DNA of 64,000 nucleotides from Candidatus Rokuibacteriota bacterium (lineage in GTDB: Bacteria; Methylomirabilota; Methylomirabilia; Rokubacteriales; CSP1-6), in the NCBI GenBank assembly GCA_003220615.1, contig QHTB01000132.1, forward strand, positions 62,001 through 126,000, in the 5' to 3' direction. Made by a program: the position numbers and the translations under genes. The notes under the pieces are model-generated. The model was not told the DNA's origin and did not search any database. It saw only the letters and a program-made list of their open reading frames with translations. This document shows positions 1-8,143 of this stretch, piece by piece (position 1 is the stretch's first letter; each line of letters opens with the position of its first letter).

Positions 1-1
1 G

Positions 2-1666
2 GCGGAGACCCTCTGGCGGCGGAACGGTGTCAGCGCGACGTACGTCACGCCGAACGGCGAGGTGCTGGCGCCGACGGGGCGACTGCGCGGCGGTGCGGGG
101 GGCGGCGAGGCCCGGCACTCGCTGCTGGCCCGCAAACGCCAGCTGCGGGAGCTGGACGAGCAGATCCGCGAACTGACCGAGACGGTGGGGATCACGCAGA
201 CCACGGTCGCCCAGACCGAAGCTGATGTCGCGGCGCTGCGCGTGCGCATCGCCGAGTGCGAGCAGACAGTCGGCCAGCGCCAGGCCGAGCGCGTCGCCGG
301 TGAGAAAGATCTGGAACAGGCGATCCGTGAGCACGAACGCGAACACCGGCACGCCGAGACCGTGCGCATCGAAGCCGGCCAGGTGACCCGGGAGTCCGAC
401 GAGACACGGGCGATGCTGGCCCGACTCGAGCAGCGCGTCGCGGCGGCACGCGAGGCGGAAACCGCGCACGAGAGCACGATTCGCGGAATCCGCGACGCGC
501 TCGAGAACGCTCAGGCCGAGGAGACCGCGCTGGTGACCCAGCTCACCGCGTGCCGGGTCGAGGTCGGCTCGATCGGTGAGCGCGTCGAGGCCCTCGGGCG
601 GGAGCTCGTGCGCGCCGACCAGATGGAGGCCGATCTCACCCAGCGCCTCGAGCAGGGGAAGACCCGGCAGCAGCAGCTCGGCGAGCGGCGGGTGTGGTTG
701 GAGGAGGAGCGGCAGCGCACGGATTCGACAGCGCGCGACGTGGCGATGGACCGCGACCGCGCGGAGGCGGCGGCGCGCCAGGCGGCGGAAGCCCACGAGA
801 CGCTCCTGGACGGGCTGCGCGGCATCGAGCAGGAGCTGCGCGCGGCCGAGGGCGATCTCCATCGCCTGGTGAGCGCGATGCACGAACTCGAGCTGCAGGC
901 GACCGAGCGGCGTGTCCGACGCGAGGAGCTGGCGCTCGACGCCCAGCGGACGTACGGCGTGGATGCGGCCGCGCTGCTGGCCCGCCACGATCCCAACCGG
1001 GACCTCGCGACGCTTGGCCAGCGGGTGCGAGAGCTCGCGGAGAAACTGTCCGCCATCGGCCCCGTCAACCTCGTCGCCGACGAGGAGTATCGCGAGCTCG
1101 ACGAGCGGCTCACGTTTCTGCGCACACAGCACGACGACCTCACCGCGTCGATCAAGGACCTCGAGAAGGCGTTGCGGGGAATGACGCACACCGCGCAGGA
1201 ACGCTTCGTCCAGGCCTTCGAGCAGATCAACCGCGACTTCGCGAAGATCTTCGAGCGGCTGTTCGAAGGCGGCCGCGCGGAGCTGCGGCTCGTGGAGGCC
1301 GAAGAAGGCGGCGATCCCCTCGACACGGGCGTCGACCTGATGGCGCAGCCTCGGGGCAAGCGCCTGCAGTCCGTGACGCTGCTCTCCGGTGGTGAGCGCG
1401 CCCTGACCGGACTGGCCCTCCTGTTCGCGATCTTCTACTTCCGCCCGAGCCCATTCTGCGTGCTCGACGAGGTGGACGCGCCGCTCGACGATGCCAACAT
1501 CCATCGTTTCCTGAGAGTCCTGCGTGAGCTGACCAGCCAGACGCAGTTTCTGGTCATCACTCACAACCGGCGCACGATGGAAGCGGCGGATGTTCTCTAT
1601 GGCGTGACGATGGAGGAGCCCGGCCTTTCGAAGCTCGTCTCGGTCAACCTCAATCCTGATGAATGA
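2..1666 (+). CDS. smc: Chromosome segregation protein SMC, C-terminal part (5' end outside the window)
   Basis: SMC is the ATPase of the bacterial condensin that compacts and segregates the chromosome together with ScpA and ScpB, whose genes lie at 37.9-39.3 kb. The reading frame is open to the left edge, so only about 554 residues are visible. They begin at the end of the hinge (ATYVTPNGEVLAPTGRLRGG), continue as a long Arg/Glu/Ala-rich coiled coil (about residues 40-385), and end in the C-terminal ATPase head. The head has the ABC signature LLSGGERALTG, Walker B with D-loop (FCVLDEVDAPLDDAN) and a terminal ITHNRRTM switch. The N-terminal head with Walker A is upstream of the window. Assignment is secure. 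Confidence 0.96.
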   Translation, partial: AETLWRRNGVSATYVTPNGEVLAPTGRLRGGAGGGEARHSLLARKRQLRELDEQIRELTETVGITQTTVAQTEADVAALRVRIAECEQTVGQRQAERVAGEKDLEQAIREHEREHRHAETVRIEAGQVTRESDETRAMLARLEQRVAAAREAETAHESTIRGIRDALENAQAEETALVTQLTACRVEVGSIGERVEALGRELVRADQMEADLTQRLEQGKTRQQQLGERRVWLEEERQRTDSTARDVAMDRDRAEAAARQAAEAHETLLDGLRGIEQELRAAEGDLHRLVSAMHELELQATERRVRREELALDAQRTYGVDAAALLARHDPNRDLATLGQRVRELAEKLSAIGPVNLVADEEYRELDERLTFLRTQHDDLTASIKDLEKALRGMTHTAQERFVQAFEQINRDFAKIFERLFEGGRAELRLVEAEEGGDPLDTGVDLMAQPRGKRLQSVTLLSGGERALTGLALLFAIFYFRPSPFCVLDEVDAPLDDANIHRFLRVLRELTSQTQFLVITHNRRTMEAADVLYGVTMEEPGLSKLVSVNLNPDE

Positions 1667-1698
1667 GGCGCCACATCTGATAGGCTAGACACACTGAG

Positions 1699-2664
1699 AT
1701 GTCGGGAACGACGTCGCTCGGCACTTATCTGCGTGATTTAAGGGCTCGGCGTGGACTGTCGCTCGACGAGGTCGCGCGTCTGACTCGTGTCGCGTCGCGT
1801 TATATCGAGGCCCTTGAGGCCGATACCTTTGGCGCGCTTCCGGCCCCGGTCTTCACCAGGGGGTACATCCGGGCCTATTGTCAGGCGCTCCACGAACCGG
1901 TCGAGGAGGCCCTGGCTCTCTACCACTCCCAATCGGTACGGACGCCTTCCGTTCCGACGCAACCCGTCAAGGTGGCGGCCCCACCACCGTCGGCGGAGAC
2001 CGAGGCCCGGAGCCGCTCGACGGTCCTCGTGAGCTTCATCCTGCTGGTTGTCCTCGGCCTGGCGCTCTTCGGGGTGACCCTCGCGCTTCAGTCGGGAAAG
2101 GACACGACGGAGAAACGGACGGTCGATACGACCTCGTCTCCGTCCCTCAGTCCGTCCTCTACACCGGCGATCGCTGAGGCTCCGTCGCCGCCCGTGAGCG
2201 AACCCGTCGCCGCTCCACCTCCCGTCATTACCCCACGAGTCGTTTCGCCACCGCCCGTGGCGACGGTCCACACGGCGCCGCCGGCTGTCGCGAGCGTCCA
2301 TGCGACGCCGCCGACCTCGGTGCCGTCTGCCTCGCCGGCGACGCCGCCCTCAGCGCCGGCAGCGCCGCCGGCGCAACCGGCAACTCCGGACCTGAGCGGC
2401 GTCGTGGCGGCCGTGACGTCGCCGTACCATCTGGTTGCCCGGGTATCCGAGCCGACGTGGATTCGTGTGCGAACCGAAGATGGCCGTCTCAGCGAGGAAA
2501 CGATTCCGGCCGGTCAGGTTCGCGAGTGGGTATCGAATGGACCCTTTGTTCTCACCATCGGCAACGCCGGGGGCGTGAGCTTCGAGCTGAATGGCCGGGT
2601 GTTGCCGGCTCTCGGGCCCAGCGGCGCGGTGATTTCCCGGCTCGTCCTTCCGCCCCAGCAGTGA
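1699..2664 (+). CDS. rodZ: RodZ-like helix-turn-helix membrane protein
   Basis: RodZ links the MreB cytoskeleton to the envelope and supports rod shape. The 321-residue protein has the family architecture: an N-terminal HTH domain (about residues 5-75, LGTYLRDLRARRGLSLDEVA), one transmembrane helix (about 108-130), a long Pro/Ala/Ser/Thr-rich periplasmic linker (about 140-232), and a C-terminal DUF4115-type beta domain (about 235-321, with WIRVRTEDG and ISRLVLP). It starts with ATG 32 bases after the smc stop and overlaps ftsY by 4 bases (GTGA). RodZ between smc and ftsY suggests co-expression of morphogenesis, segregation and membrane-targeting genes. The HTH may bind MreB, DNA or both; the sequence cannot decide. 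Confidence 0.88.
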   Translation: MSGTTSLGTYLRDLRARRGLSLDEVARLTRVASRYIEALEADTFGALPAPVFTRGYIRAYCQALHEPVEEALALYHSQSVRTPSVPTQPVKVAAPPPSAETEARSRSTVLVSFILLVVLGLALFGVTLALQSGKDTTEKRTVDTTSSPSLSPSSTPAIAEAPSPPVSEPVAAPPPVITPRVVSPPPVATVHTAPPAVASVHATPPTSVPSASPATPPSAPAAPPAQPATPDLSGVVAAVTSPYHLVARVSEPTWIRVRTEDGRLSEETIPAGQVREWVSNGPFVLTIGNAGGVSFELNGRVLPALGPSGAVISRLVLPPQQ

Positions 2665-3587
2665 AGTTCCTGTCGTCTCTCGGTGAGCGCCTCGGCGCAG
2701 GCCTGAGGCGTTCGCGAGAGTACCTCAGTTCCGAGCTCCAGGCCGTATTCGAGCCCGATCGCCCCATCGACGAAGCGCTCTATACCGAGCTCGAGGAGAC
2801 GCTGATCGCAGCCGACCTGGGCGCCCCGCTCGCGGCCGACTTCGTCAACCGCGCACGCGAAGAGGTCATGTTCGGGACCGTGACCCGGGCCGAGCAGTTG
2901 CGGCCGCTCTTCCGTAAATTTCTCAACGAGATCCTGGCGCCGGCGGTGCAACCTCTCGACCTCGACCGTCGGCCGGCCGTGATCCTCATGCTGGGCGTGA
3001 ACGGCTCCGGCAAGACGACGACGTGCGCGAAGTTGGCGGCTCAGCTCCGAGGAGACGGCAAGCAGGTGCTCCTGGCCGCCGCCGACACGTTTCGCGCGGC
3101 CGCCATTGAGCAGCTCGAGACGTGGGGGGCGCGGATCGGGGTGGACGTCATCCGCCAGGCCGCCGGCTCGGACCCCGCCGCGGTCGTGTTCGACGCGCTC
3201 AAGGCCGCCACCGCCCGCAACGTCGACACGCTCATCATCGACACCGCTGGTCGGCTGCACACCAAGTCGAACCTGATGGCCGAGCTGGCCAAGCTCAAGA
3301 AGGTCATCGAGCGCCAGTTGCCCGGCGCGCCCCACGAGAGCCTGATGGTGCTCGACGCCCCGACGGGACAGAACGGATTCGCCCAGGCGCGGATGTTCCA
3401 CGAGACGATCGGCGTCAGCGGCGTGATCCTCACGAAGCTGGACGGCACCGCCAAGGGCGGCATCGTCGTGCGGATCGTGCGCGAGCTCAAGCTCCCGATT
3501 AAGCTGGTCGGCGTGGGCGAAAAGGTGGAAGACCTGGGGTCCTTCGACGCCGAGCGCTTCGTGGACGCGCTCGTGCCCGCAGCATGA
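2661..3587 (+). CDS. ftsY: Signal recognition particle receptor FtsY
   Basis: FtsY is the SRP receptor GTPase that delivers ribosome-nascent chains to the membrane. The 308-residue protein has an N domain (about 1-95) and a G domain with every GTPase motif: G1 GVNGSGKTTTCAK (112-124), DTFRAAA (142-148), G3 DTAGRLHTK (194-202), G4 TKLDGTAKGG (258-267) and the closing GVGEKVEDLGSFD. There is no long acidic A domain, so this is the short form. The family motif usually written DATTGQN reads DAPTGQN here. I chose the GTG at 2661, which overlaps the rodZ stop as GTGA; upstream in-frame codons lie inside rodZ and encode nothing FtsY-like. It overlaps ribD as ATGA. Confidence 0.96.
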   Translation: MKFLSSLGERLGAGLRRSREYLSSELQAVFEPDRPIDEALYTELEETLIAADLGAPLAADFVNRAREEVMFGTVTRAEQLRPLFRKFLNEILAPAVQPLDLDRRPAVILMLGVNGSGKTTTCAKLAAQLRGDGKQVLLAAADTFRAAAIEQLETWGARIGVDVIRQAAGSDPAAVVFDALKAATARNVDTLIIDTAGRLHTKSNLMAELAKLKKVIERQLPGAPHESLMVLDAPTGQNGFAQARMFHETIGVSGVILTKLDGTAKGGIVVRIVRELKLPIKLVGVGEKVEDLGSFDAERFVDALVPAA

Positions 3588-4693
3588 CCGCGGAGGCCGA
3601 CGAACGCTTCATGCGGCGTGCGCTCGGGCTCGCCGAGCGCGCGCGTGGTCTCACGTCGCCGAACCCTCTCGTGGGCGCCGTCATCGTGGCGGACGGCGTG
3701 GTGATCGGGGAAGGCTTTCACGAGGCGGCCGGCCGGCCGCACGCGGAGACCGTTGCGCTGGCGGCCTCGGGCCACCACGCGCGCGGCGCCACGCTCTACG
3801 TGACCCTCGAGCCGTGCGCGCACCACGGTCGCACACCGCCCTGCGCGCCGGCCGTGGTCGCGGCCGGAGTTCGCCGTGTCGTCATTGCCACCGGCGACCC
3901 TGATCCGCGCGTGAACGGCCGAGGCCTCGAGATCCTGCGCTCGGCCGGGGTCGACGTCGCCGTCGGCGTGCTCGGCGATGAGGCGGTCCGCCAGAACCGC
4001 GTCTTCTTCACGTCGAGCCGGCAGGGCCGGCCTCACGTCACGCTGAAAGCGGCGATGACGCTCGACGGCCGCATCGCCGATGTCCACGGAACCTCGCAGT
4101 GGATCACCGGAGAGGCGGCGCGCCGCGAGGCCCATCGACTCCGCAGCGAGGTCGATGCCATCATCGTGGGCGTGGAGACCGCGCTGCGCGACGACCCTGC
4201 GCTGACCGTCCGGCTGGAGCGGCCGTGGCCGCGCGAGCCGTATCGTGTCGTACTCGATACGTCCGCTCGCACGCCGCCGGCGGCGAGACTGATCTCGTCC
4301 GGTACGCCATCCCGTGCCGTGGTCGTCGTGGGAGCCCACGCCCCGGTCGAACGGATGCGCGGGCTGGAAGCGACTGGCGCGACGGTCGTGCGCGTGAGCG
4401 AGCGCGATGCGCGGGTCGACGTCCAGGAGATACTGGCCGCGCTGTTCGCGCGCGACGTCCGGGGCGTCCTCGTCGAAGGCGGCAGCGAAGTCCACGCCGG
4501 CTTCCTCGAAGCGGGCCTGGTCGATCGCGTCGCGATCTTTGTTGCCCCGCGCCTGCTCGGCGGTCGCGCCGCGCCCGGTGTGATCGGAGGCGTCGGCCGC
4601 GCGCTGAAGGATGCCGCACGGCTGCGTGATCTTACCGTGCACGCCATCGGCGACGATCTCCTGATCGAGGCCGACCTCGCCCGCGGCGAATAA
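3584..4693 (+). CDS. ribD: Bifunctional pyrimidine deaminase/reductase RibD
   Basis: RibD carries out the second and third steps of riboflavin synthesis: deamination of the GTP-derived pyrimidine, then NADPH-dependent reduction of the ribose side chain. At 369 residues it is the usual two-domain length. The N-terminal cytidine-deaminase fold has the zinc site HAE (53-55) and PCAHHGRTPPC (77-87). The C-terminal reductase begins around residue 147 (VTLKAAMTLDGRIAD) and contains GVETALRDDPALTVR and the VEGGSEVHAGFL motif. It is the first of four consecutive riboflavin genes, joined to ftsY by an ATGA overlap and to ribE by TAATG. Confidence 0.97.
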   Translation: MTAEADERFMRRALGLAERARGLTSPNPLVGAVIVADGVVIGEGFHEAAGRPHAETVALAASGHHARGATLYVTLEPCAHHGRTPPCAPAVVAAGVRRVVIATGDPDPRVNGRGLEILRSAGVDVAVGVLGDEAVRQNRVFFTSSRQGRPHVTLKAAMTLDGRIADVHGTSQWITGEAARREAHRLRSEVDAIIVGVETALRDDPALTVRLERPWPREPYRVVLDTSARTPPAARLISSGTPSRAVVVVGAHAPVERMRGLEATGATVVRVSERDARVDVQEILAALFARDVRGVLVEGGSEVHAGFLEAGLVDRVAIFVAPRLLGGRAAPGVIGGVGRALKDAARLRDLTVHAIGDDLLIEADLARGE

Positions 4694-5295
4694 TGTTCAC
4701 GGGCATCGTCGAAGAAGTCGGCGAAATCGTCGCCGTCACCAGCGAAGGCTCCACCCGGCGCCTCACGGTCCGCGCCCTGATCGCCCTCGACGGGAGTGAT
4801 GTCGGCGCCAGCATCGCCGTGAACGGCGCCTGCCTCACCGTCGTGACGCGCGATGCGACCACGCTCGCCTTCGATGTCGGCCCCGAGACCCTCGAGCGCA
4901 CCACCCTCGGCCACCTTCGCGCCGGAGCTTTGGTGAACCTCGAACGCCCTCTCCGATTGGGCGCAGCCCTGGGGGGACACCTCGTCCTCGGCCACGTGGA
5001 TGGGGTGGCCACCGTGACCGACGTATCCCGTGTAGAATCTACGGCGCGGGTGCGGATTGCATTGCCCGACCCCGAGTTCGCGGCGCTGATCGTGCCGAAG
5101 GGCTCGGTGGCTGTGGATGGAGTCAGCCTCACGGTGGCCGCGCTGGAGGCGGCCGCGTTCGAGGTGATGTTGATTCCGCACACGCTGGCCGCCACGACGC
5201 TGGGACGGCTGCGGGTGGGACAGCCGGTCAACATCGAGGCCGACGTGATCGGCAAGTATGTGGTGCGCTCGCTGGCATTACGAGGATCGTCATGA
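4693..5295 (+). CDS. ribE: Riboflavin synthase alpha chain
   Basis: This enzyme dismutates two 6,7-dimethyl-8-ribityllumazine molecules into riboflavin and the pyrimidine recycled by RibH. The 200 residues form two lumazine-binding repeats, beginning [12 protein letters not shown] and, at about residue 97, [14 protein letters not shown]. The conserved N-terminal MFTG is present, so the start is certain; the ATG shares its A with the ribD stop. It overlaps ribBA by 4 bases. In the operon it sits between the pyrimidine branch (ribD) and the bifunctional ribBA. Confidence 0.96.
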   Translation: MFTGIVEEVGEIVAVTSEGSTRRLTVRALIALDGSDVGASIAVNGACLTVVTRDATTLAFDVGPETLERTTLGHLRAGALVNLERPLRLGAALGGHLVLGHVDGVATVTDVSRVESTARVRIALPDPEFAALIVPKGSVAVDGVSLTVAALEAAAFEVMLIPHTLAATTLGRLRVGQPVNIEADVIGKYVVRSLALRGSS

Positions 5296-6500
5296 CCGGG
5301 TTCGCGAGTATCGAAGAGGCCATCGAGGAGATCCGGCAAGGCCGGATGCTTCTGGTCACCGACGACGAGGACCGTGAGAACGAGGGCGACCTGCTCATGG
5401 CGGCCGACAAAGCGACGCCCGAGGCCGTCAACTTCATGGCCAAGTACGGGCGGGGGCTGATCTGCGTGCCCATGACCGGTGAGCGGCTCGACGAGTTGAA
5501 GATCTCCATGATGGTGTCCGACAACACGGCGCCACTCGGCACTGCGTTCACCGTCACGGTGGACGCCCGGCGTGGTGTGACGACGGGCACGTCGGCCTAC
5601 GACCGCGCCGTCACCATTCGCACGATAGTGGACGCGGACAGCGGCCCCGAAGATCTCACGCGCCCCGGTCACATCCTGCCGCTGCGCGCGATGCCGGGCG
5701 GCGTCTTGCGGCGGGCCGGTCACACCGAGGCCGCGGTCGATCTGGCGCGGATGGCCGGCTGTTTCCCCGCCGGCGTCATTTGCGAGGTGCTCGACGAGGA
5801 CGGCGCGATGGCGAGGATGCCGCACCTGGCTGAGCTGGCGCGGCAACATCGCCTCAAGATGATCACGATCAAGGACCTCATCGCGTACCGCACGCGGAAA
5901 GAAAAGCTGGTCCGTCGCATCGCACAGACCCGGCTCCCGACCGAATTCGGCACGCTGGTCGCGATCGCCTACGAGACGACGGTCGAAAGCCGGACACCTC
6001 TGGCCCTCGTCGTGGGCGACGTCGCCGGCGACGAGCCGGTGCTGGTCCGGATGCACTCGGAGTGTCTCTTCGGTGACGTGTTCCAGTGTCGTCGCTGCGA
6101 CTGCGGCTCGCAGCTTCGCCGCGCGCTCGAGATCATCCAGGAGGCGGGCCGAGGCATCCTCGTCTACCTGCGGCAAGAAGGCCGCGGCATCGGCCTCATC
6201 AACAAGATGCGCGCGTACGAGCTGCAGGACCAGGGCAAGGACACCGTCGAGGCGAACGAGGCGCTCGGCTTCAAAGCCGACCAGCGCGACTACGGGATCG
6301 GTGCTCAGGTCCTCGTCGATCTGGGCGTGAAGAACCTGCGCCTGCTCACGAACAACCCGAAGAAGCGGGTGGGCCTCGAAGCGTACGGCCTGCAGATCGT
6401 CGAGCGCATCCCCGTCGAGACGCCGGCCACGCCGGACAACCACCGGTACCTGAGCACGAAGCGCGACAAGCTCGGGCACCTCTTCTCCGCGCTGCCCTGA
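5292..6500 (+). CDS. ribBA: Bifunctional 3,4-dihydroxy-2-butanone-4-phosphate synthase / GTP cyclohydrolase II
   Basis: This fusion supplies both entry points of riboflavin synthesis. The RibB half (about 1-205) makes the four-carbon unit from ribulose 5-phosphate and shows [15 protein letters not shown] and the [10 protein letters not shown] motif. The RibA half (about 206-402) opens GTP and shows the zinc-site region [20 protein letters not shown], the catalytic loop QEGRGIGL and the terminal [14 protein letters not shown]. Both halves keep their active-site residues, so both activities are expected. It follows ribE with a 4-base overlap and is 1 base from ribH. Confidence 0.97.
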   Translation: MTGFASIEEAIEEIRQGRMLLVTDDEDRENEGDLLMAADKATPEAVNFMAKYGRGLICVPMTGERLDELKISMMVSDNTAPLGTAFTVTVDARRGVTTGTSAYDRAVTIRTIVDADSGPEDLTRPGHILPLRAMPGGVLRRAGHTEAAVDLARMAGCFPAGVICEVLDEDGAMARMPHLAELARQHRLKMITIKDLIAYRTRKEKLVRRIAQTRLPTEFGTLVAIAYETTVESRTPLALVVGDVAGDEPVLVRMHSECLFGDVFQCRRCDCGSQLRRALEIIQEAGRGILVYLRQEGRGIGLINKMRAYELQDQGKDTVEANEALGFKADQRDYGIGAQVLVDLGVKNLRLLTNNPKKRVGLEAYGLQIVERIPVETPATPDNHRYLSTKRDKLGHLFSALP

Positions 6501-6501
6501 C

Positions 6502-6999
6502 ATGGCGGGCCGGGCTCCCCGTCGTCGTACCGCGGTGCGCGCCGTCCATCGTGGTGGCGAGAACACGCGGTTCGCGGTCGTGGCCGCGCGCTTCAACGAG
6601 CGGATCACCAAGCGGCTCGTCGACGGTGCCACCCACGCCTTCTCCGCCGCCGGCGTCCGAGCGAATGACATCGAGGTCCACTGGGTGCCCGGCTCCTTCG
6701 AGCTTCCCCAAGCCGCCAGCCACCTCGCGCGCAGCGGGCGGTATCGAGCGATCGCCTGTGTGGGCGTGGTGATCCGGGGCCAGACGCCACACTTCGAGCA
6801 CGTCGCCCGCGAAGCCGCCACCGGAATTCGCGAGGTCGCTCTGGCCACTGGCGTGCCGGTCACCTTCGGCGTGATCACCGCGCTCAGCGAAGAGCAAGCG
6901 TGGGACCGCGCGGGCGGGGACGTCGGCAACCGCGGCGAGGAAGCGGCCGAGGCCGCCGTCGAGATGGCCGAGTTCATCGCCAAGGTGCACCGTGGGTAG
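6502..6999 (+). CDS. ribH: 6,7-dimethyl-8-ribityllumazine synthase
   Basis: Lumazine synthase condenses the RibD product (after dephosphorylation) with the RibB product and often forms icosahedral shells. The 165 residues contain VVAARFNERITKRLVDGA near the N terminus, the substrate loop VHWVPGSFELPQAA, the GVVIRGQTPHFEHVAREAATGI segment with the catalytic His, and VTFGVITALSEEQAWDRAGG. The N terminus (MAGRAPRRRTAVRAVHRGG) is about 12-15 residues longer and more basic than usual. The C terminus overlaps nusB by 8 bases, the frequent ribH-nusB pairing. Confidence 0.96.
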   Translation: MAGRAPRRRTAVRAVHRGGENTRFAVVAARFNERITKRLVDGATHAFSAAGVRANDIEVHWVPGSFELPQAASHLARSGRYRAIACVGVVIRGQTPHFEHVAREAATGIREVALATGVPVTFGVITALSEEQAWDRAGGDVGNRGEEAAEAAVEMAEFIAKVHRG

Positions 7000-7408
7000 A
7001 CGTCGCAAAGCCCGCGAAGTCGCGCTCCAGTTCCTGTATCAGCTCGACGTCTACGGCGAGGACGATCCGACGCCTCACGCCGACGAGTTCTGGAGCCGTC
7101 ATCCCGTCGACGGCGACACGCGCAGCTTTGCCGACGTGCTCGTCCGTGGCACCAAGGAGAACCAGGCGAAATCGGATCGCATCATCACGCAATACGCCGA
7201 GCACTGGGATCTCGACCGGATGGCCGTGGCCGACCGGAACATCCTGCGCCTGGCCGTCTACGAGATGCTCTGGCGCGACGACGCGCCTCCCAAGGTCGTG
7301 ATCAGCGAGGCGATCGAGATCGCCAAGAAGTTCGGCACGCAGGAGTCGAGCCGCTTCATCAACGGGATCCTCGATCGCGTCCACAAAGAGCTGCGCGCAG
7401 CGTCCTGA
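6992..7408 (+). CDS. nusB: Transcription antitermination factor NusB
   Basis: NusB binds boxA RNA with S10 (NusE) to prevent premature termination in rRNA operons. The 138-residue protein shows the family pattern: RRRKAREVALQFLYQLDVY at the N terminus, LDRMAVADRNILRLAVYEML in the middle, and VVISEAIEIAKKFGTQESSRFINGILD near the end. The GTG start at 6992 lies inside ribH, so translation is probably coupled to lumazine synthase. Length is normal. Confidence 0.96.
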   Translation: MGRRRKAREVALQFLYQLDVYGEDDPTPHADEFWSRHPVDGDTRSFADVLVRGTKENQAKSDRIITQYAEHWDLDRMAVADRNILRLAVYEMLWRDDAPPKVVISEAIEIAKKFGTQESSRFINGILDRVHKELRAAS

Positions 7409-7417
7409 TCGTCGGCC

Positions 7418-8143
7418 GTGCGGTACGCCGTTCTCTCCGATGTCCACGCCAACCTGGAGGCGCTTCGCGCCGTCCTCGCCGACGCCGCCGACCGCAGCGA
7501 CGCGGTCTTCTGCCTTGGTGACGTCGTCGGATACGGCGCCGATCCGGCCGCCTGCATCGATCTCGTCGGGGAACGCTGCCAGGCCGTCGTCGGCGGCAAC
7601 CACGAGCGCGCCGTGGCCGGACAGCTCGATCTCGACTGGTTCAATCCCCACGCGCGGGCAGCGGCCGAGTGGACCCGCGAGCGGCTGGACACCGACGCCC
7701 ATGCCTGGATGGGCGCTCTGCCGCTCGTTCGAGAAGTCGAGGACGCGACGCTGGTCCACGCGTCGCCGGCCGGTCCCGACGAGTGGGAGTACCTGATCTC
7801 TGCGGAGGACGGCTTCGCGGCCTTCGGAGCCTTCGCCACACGCGTGTGCTTCGTCGGCCACTCCCACATTCCCCGCGTGTGGTCGTCGGGATCATGGGGA
7901 CGGGACTGGGAACCCCATCCGAGCGAGATCGCCATCGAGGCCGGGTGTCGCTACATCGTGAATGTCGGCAGCGTCGGTCAGCCGCGTGACCGGGATCCTC
8001 GCGCCGCCTACGTGCTCTGGGACACCGAGCAGCGGCGGATCGCCGTCCGTCGCGTGCTCTACGACGTCGGCGCGGCGCGCGCCAAGATCGTGGCCGCGGG
8101 ACTCCCGCGCTTCCTCGCCGACCGTCTTGGCGGCGGCCGCTGA
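7418..8143 (+). CDS. Metallophosphoesterase family protein (YfcE-like)
   Basis: This is a predicted soluble calcineurin-like phosphoesterase of 241 residues. Metal ligands of the family are visible: SDVHAN (Asp8, His10), LGDVVGYGADP (about 34-44), GGNHERA (about 67-73) and GHSHIPRVW (about 147-155). The IVNVGSVGQPRDRDPRAAY segment near the C terminus is typical of the YfcE/MJ0936 subfamily. The natural substrate is unknown; relatives hydrolyse phosphodiesters or protein phosphates in vitro. It starts at a GTG 9 bases after nusB and ends in a CTGA overlap with lnt. Confidence 0.85.
   Translation: MRYAVLSDVHANLEALRAVLADAADRSDAVFCLGDVVGYGADPAACIDLVGERCQAVVGGNHERAVAGQLDLDWFNPHARAAAEWTRERLDTDAHAWMGALPLVREVEDATLVHASPAGPDEWEYLISAEDGFAAFGAFATRVCFVGHSHIPRVWSSGSWGRDWEPHPSEIAIEAGCRYIVNVGSVGQPRDRDPRAAYVLWDTEQRRIAVRRVLYDVGAARAKIVAAGLPRFLADRLGGGR

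Noticed and set aside
4632-6983. Very long open frame on the minus strand opposite the riboflavin genes
   Set aside because: The translation is Arg/Pro/Ala/Ser-rich without known motifs, and the plus strand holds four complete riboflavin enzymes. Long antisense frames are expected at this GC content.
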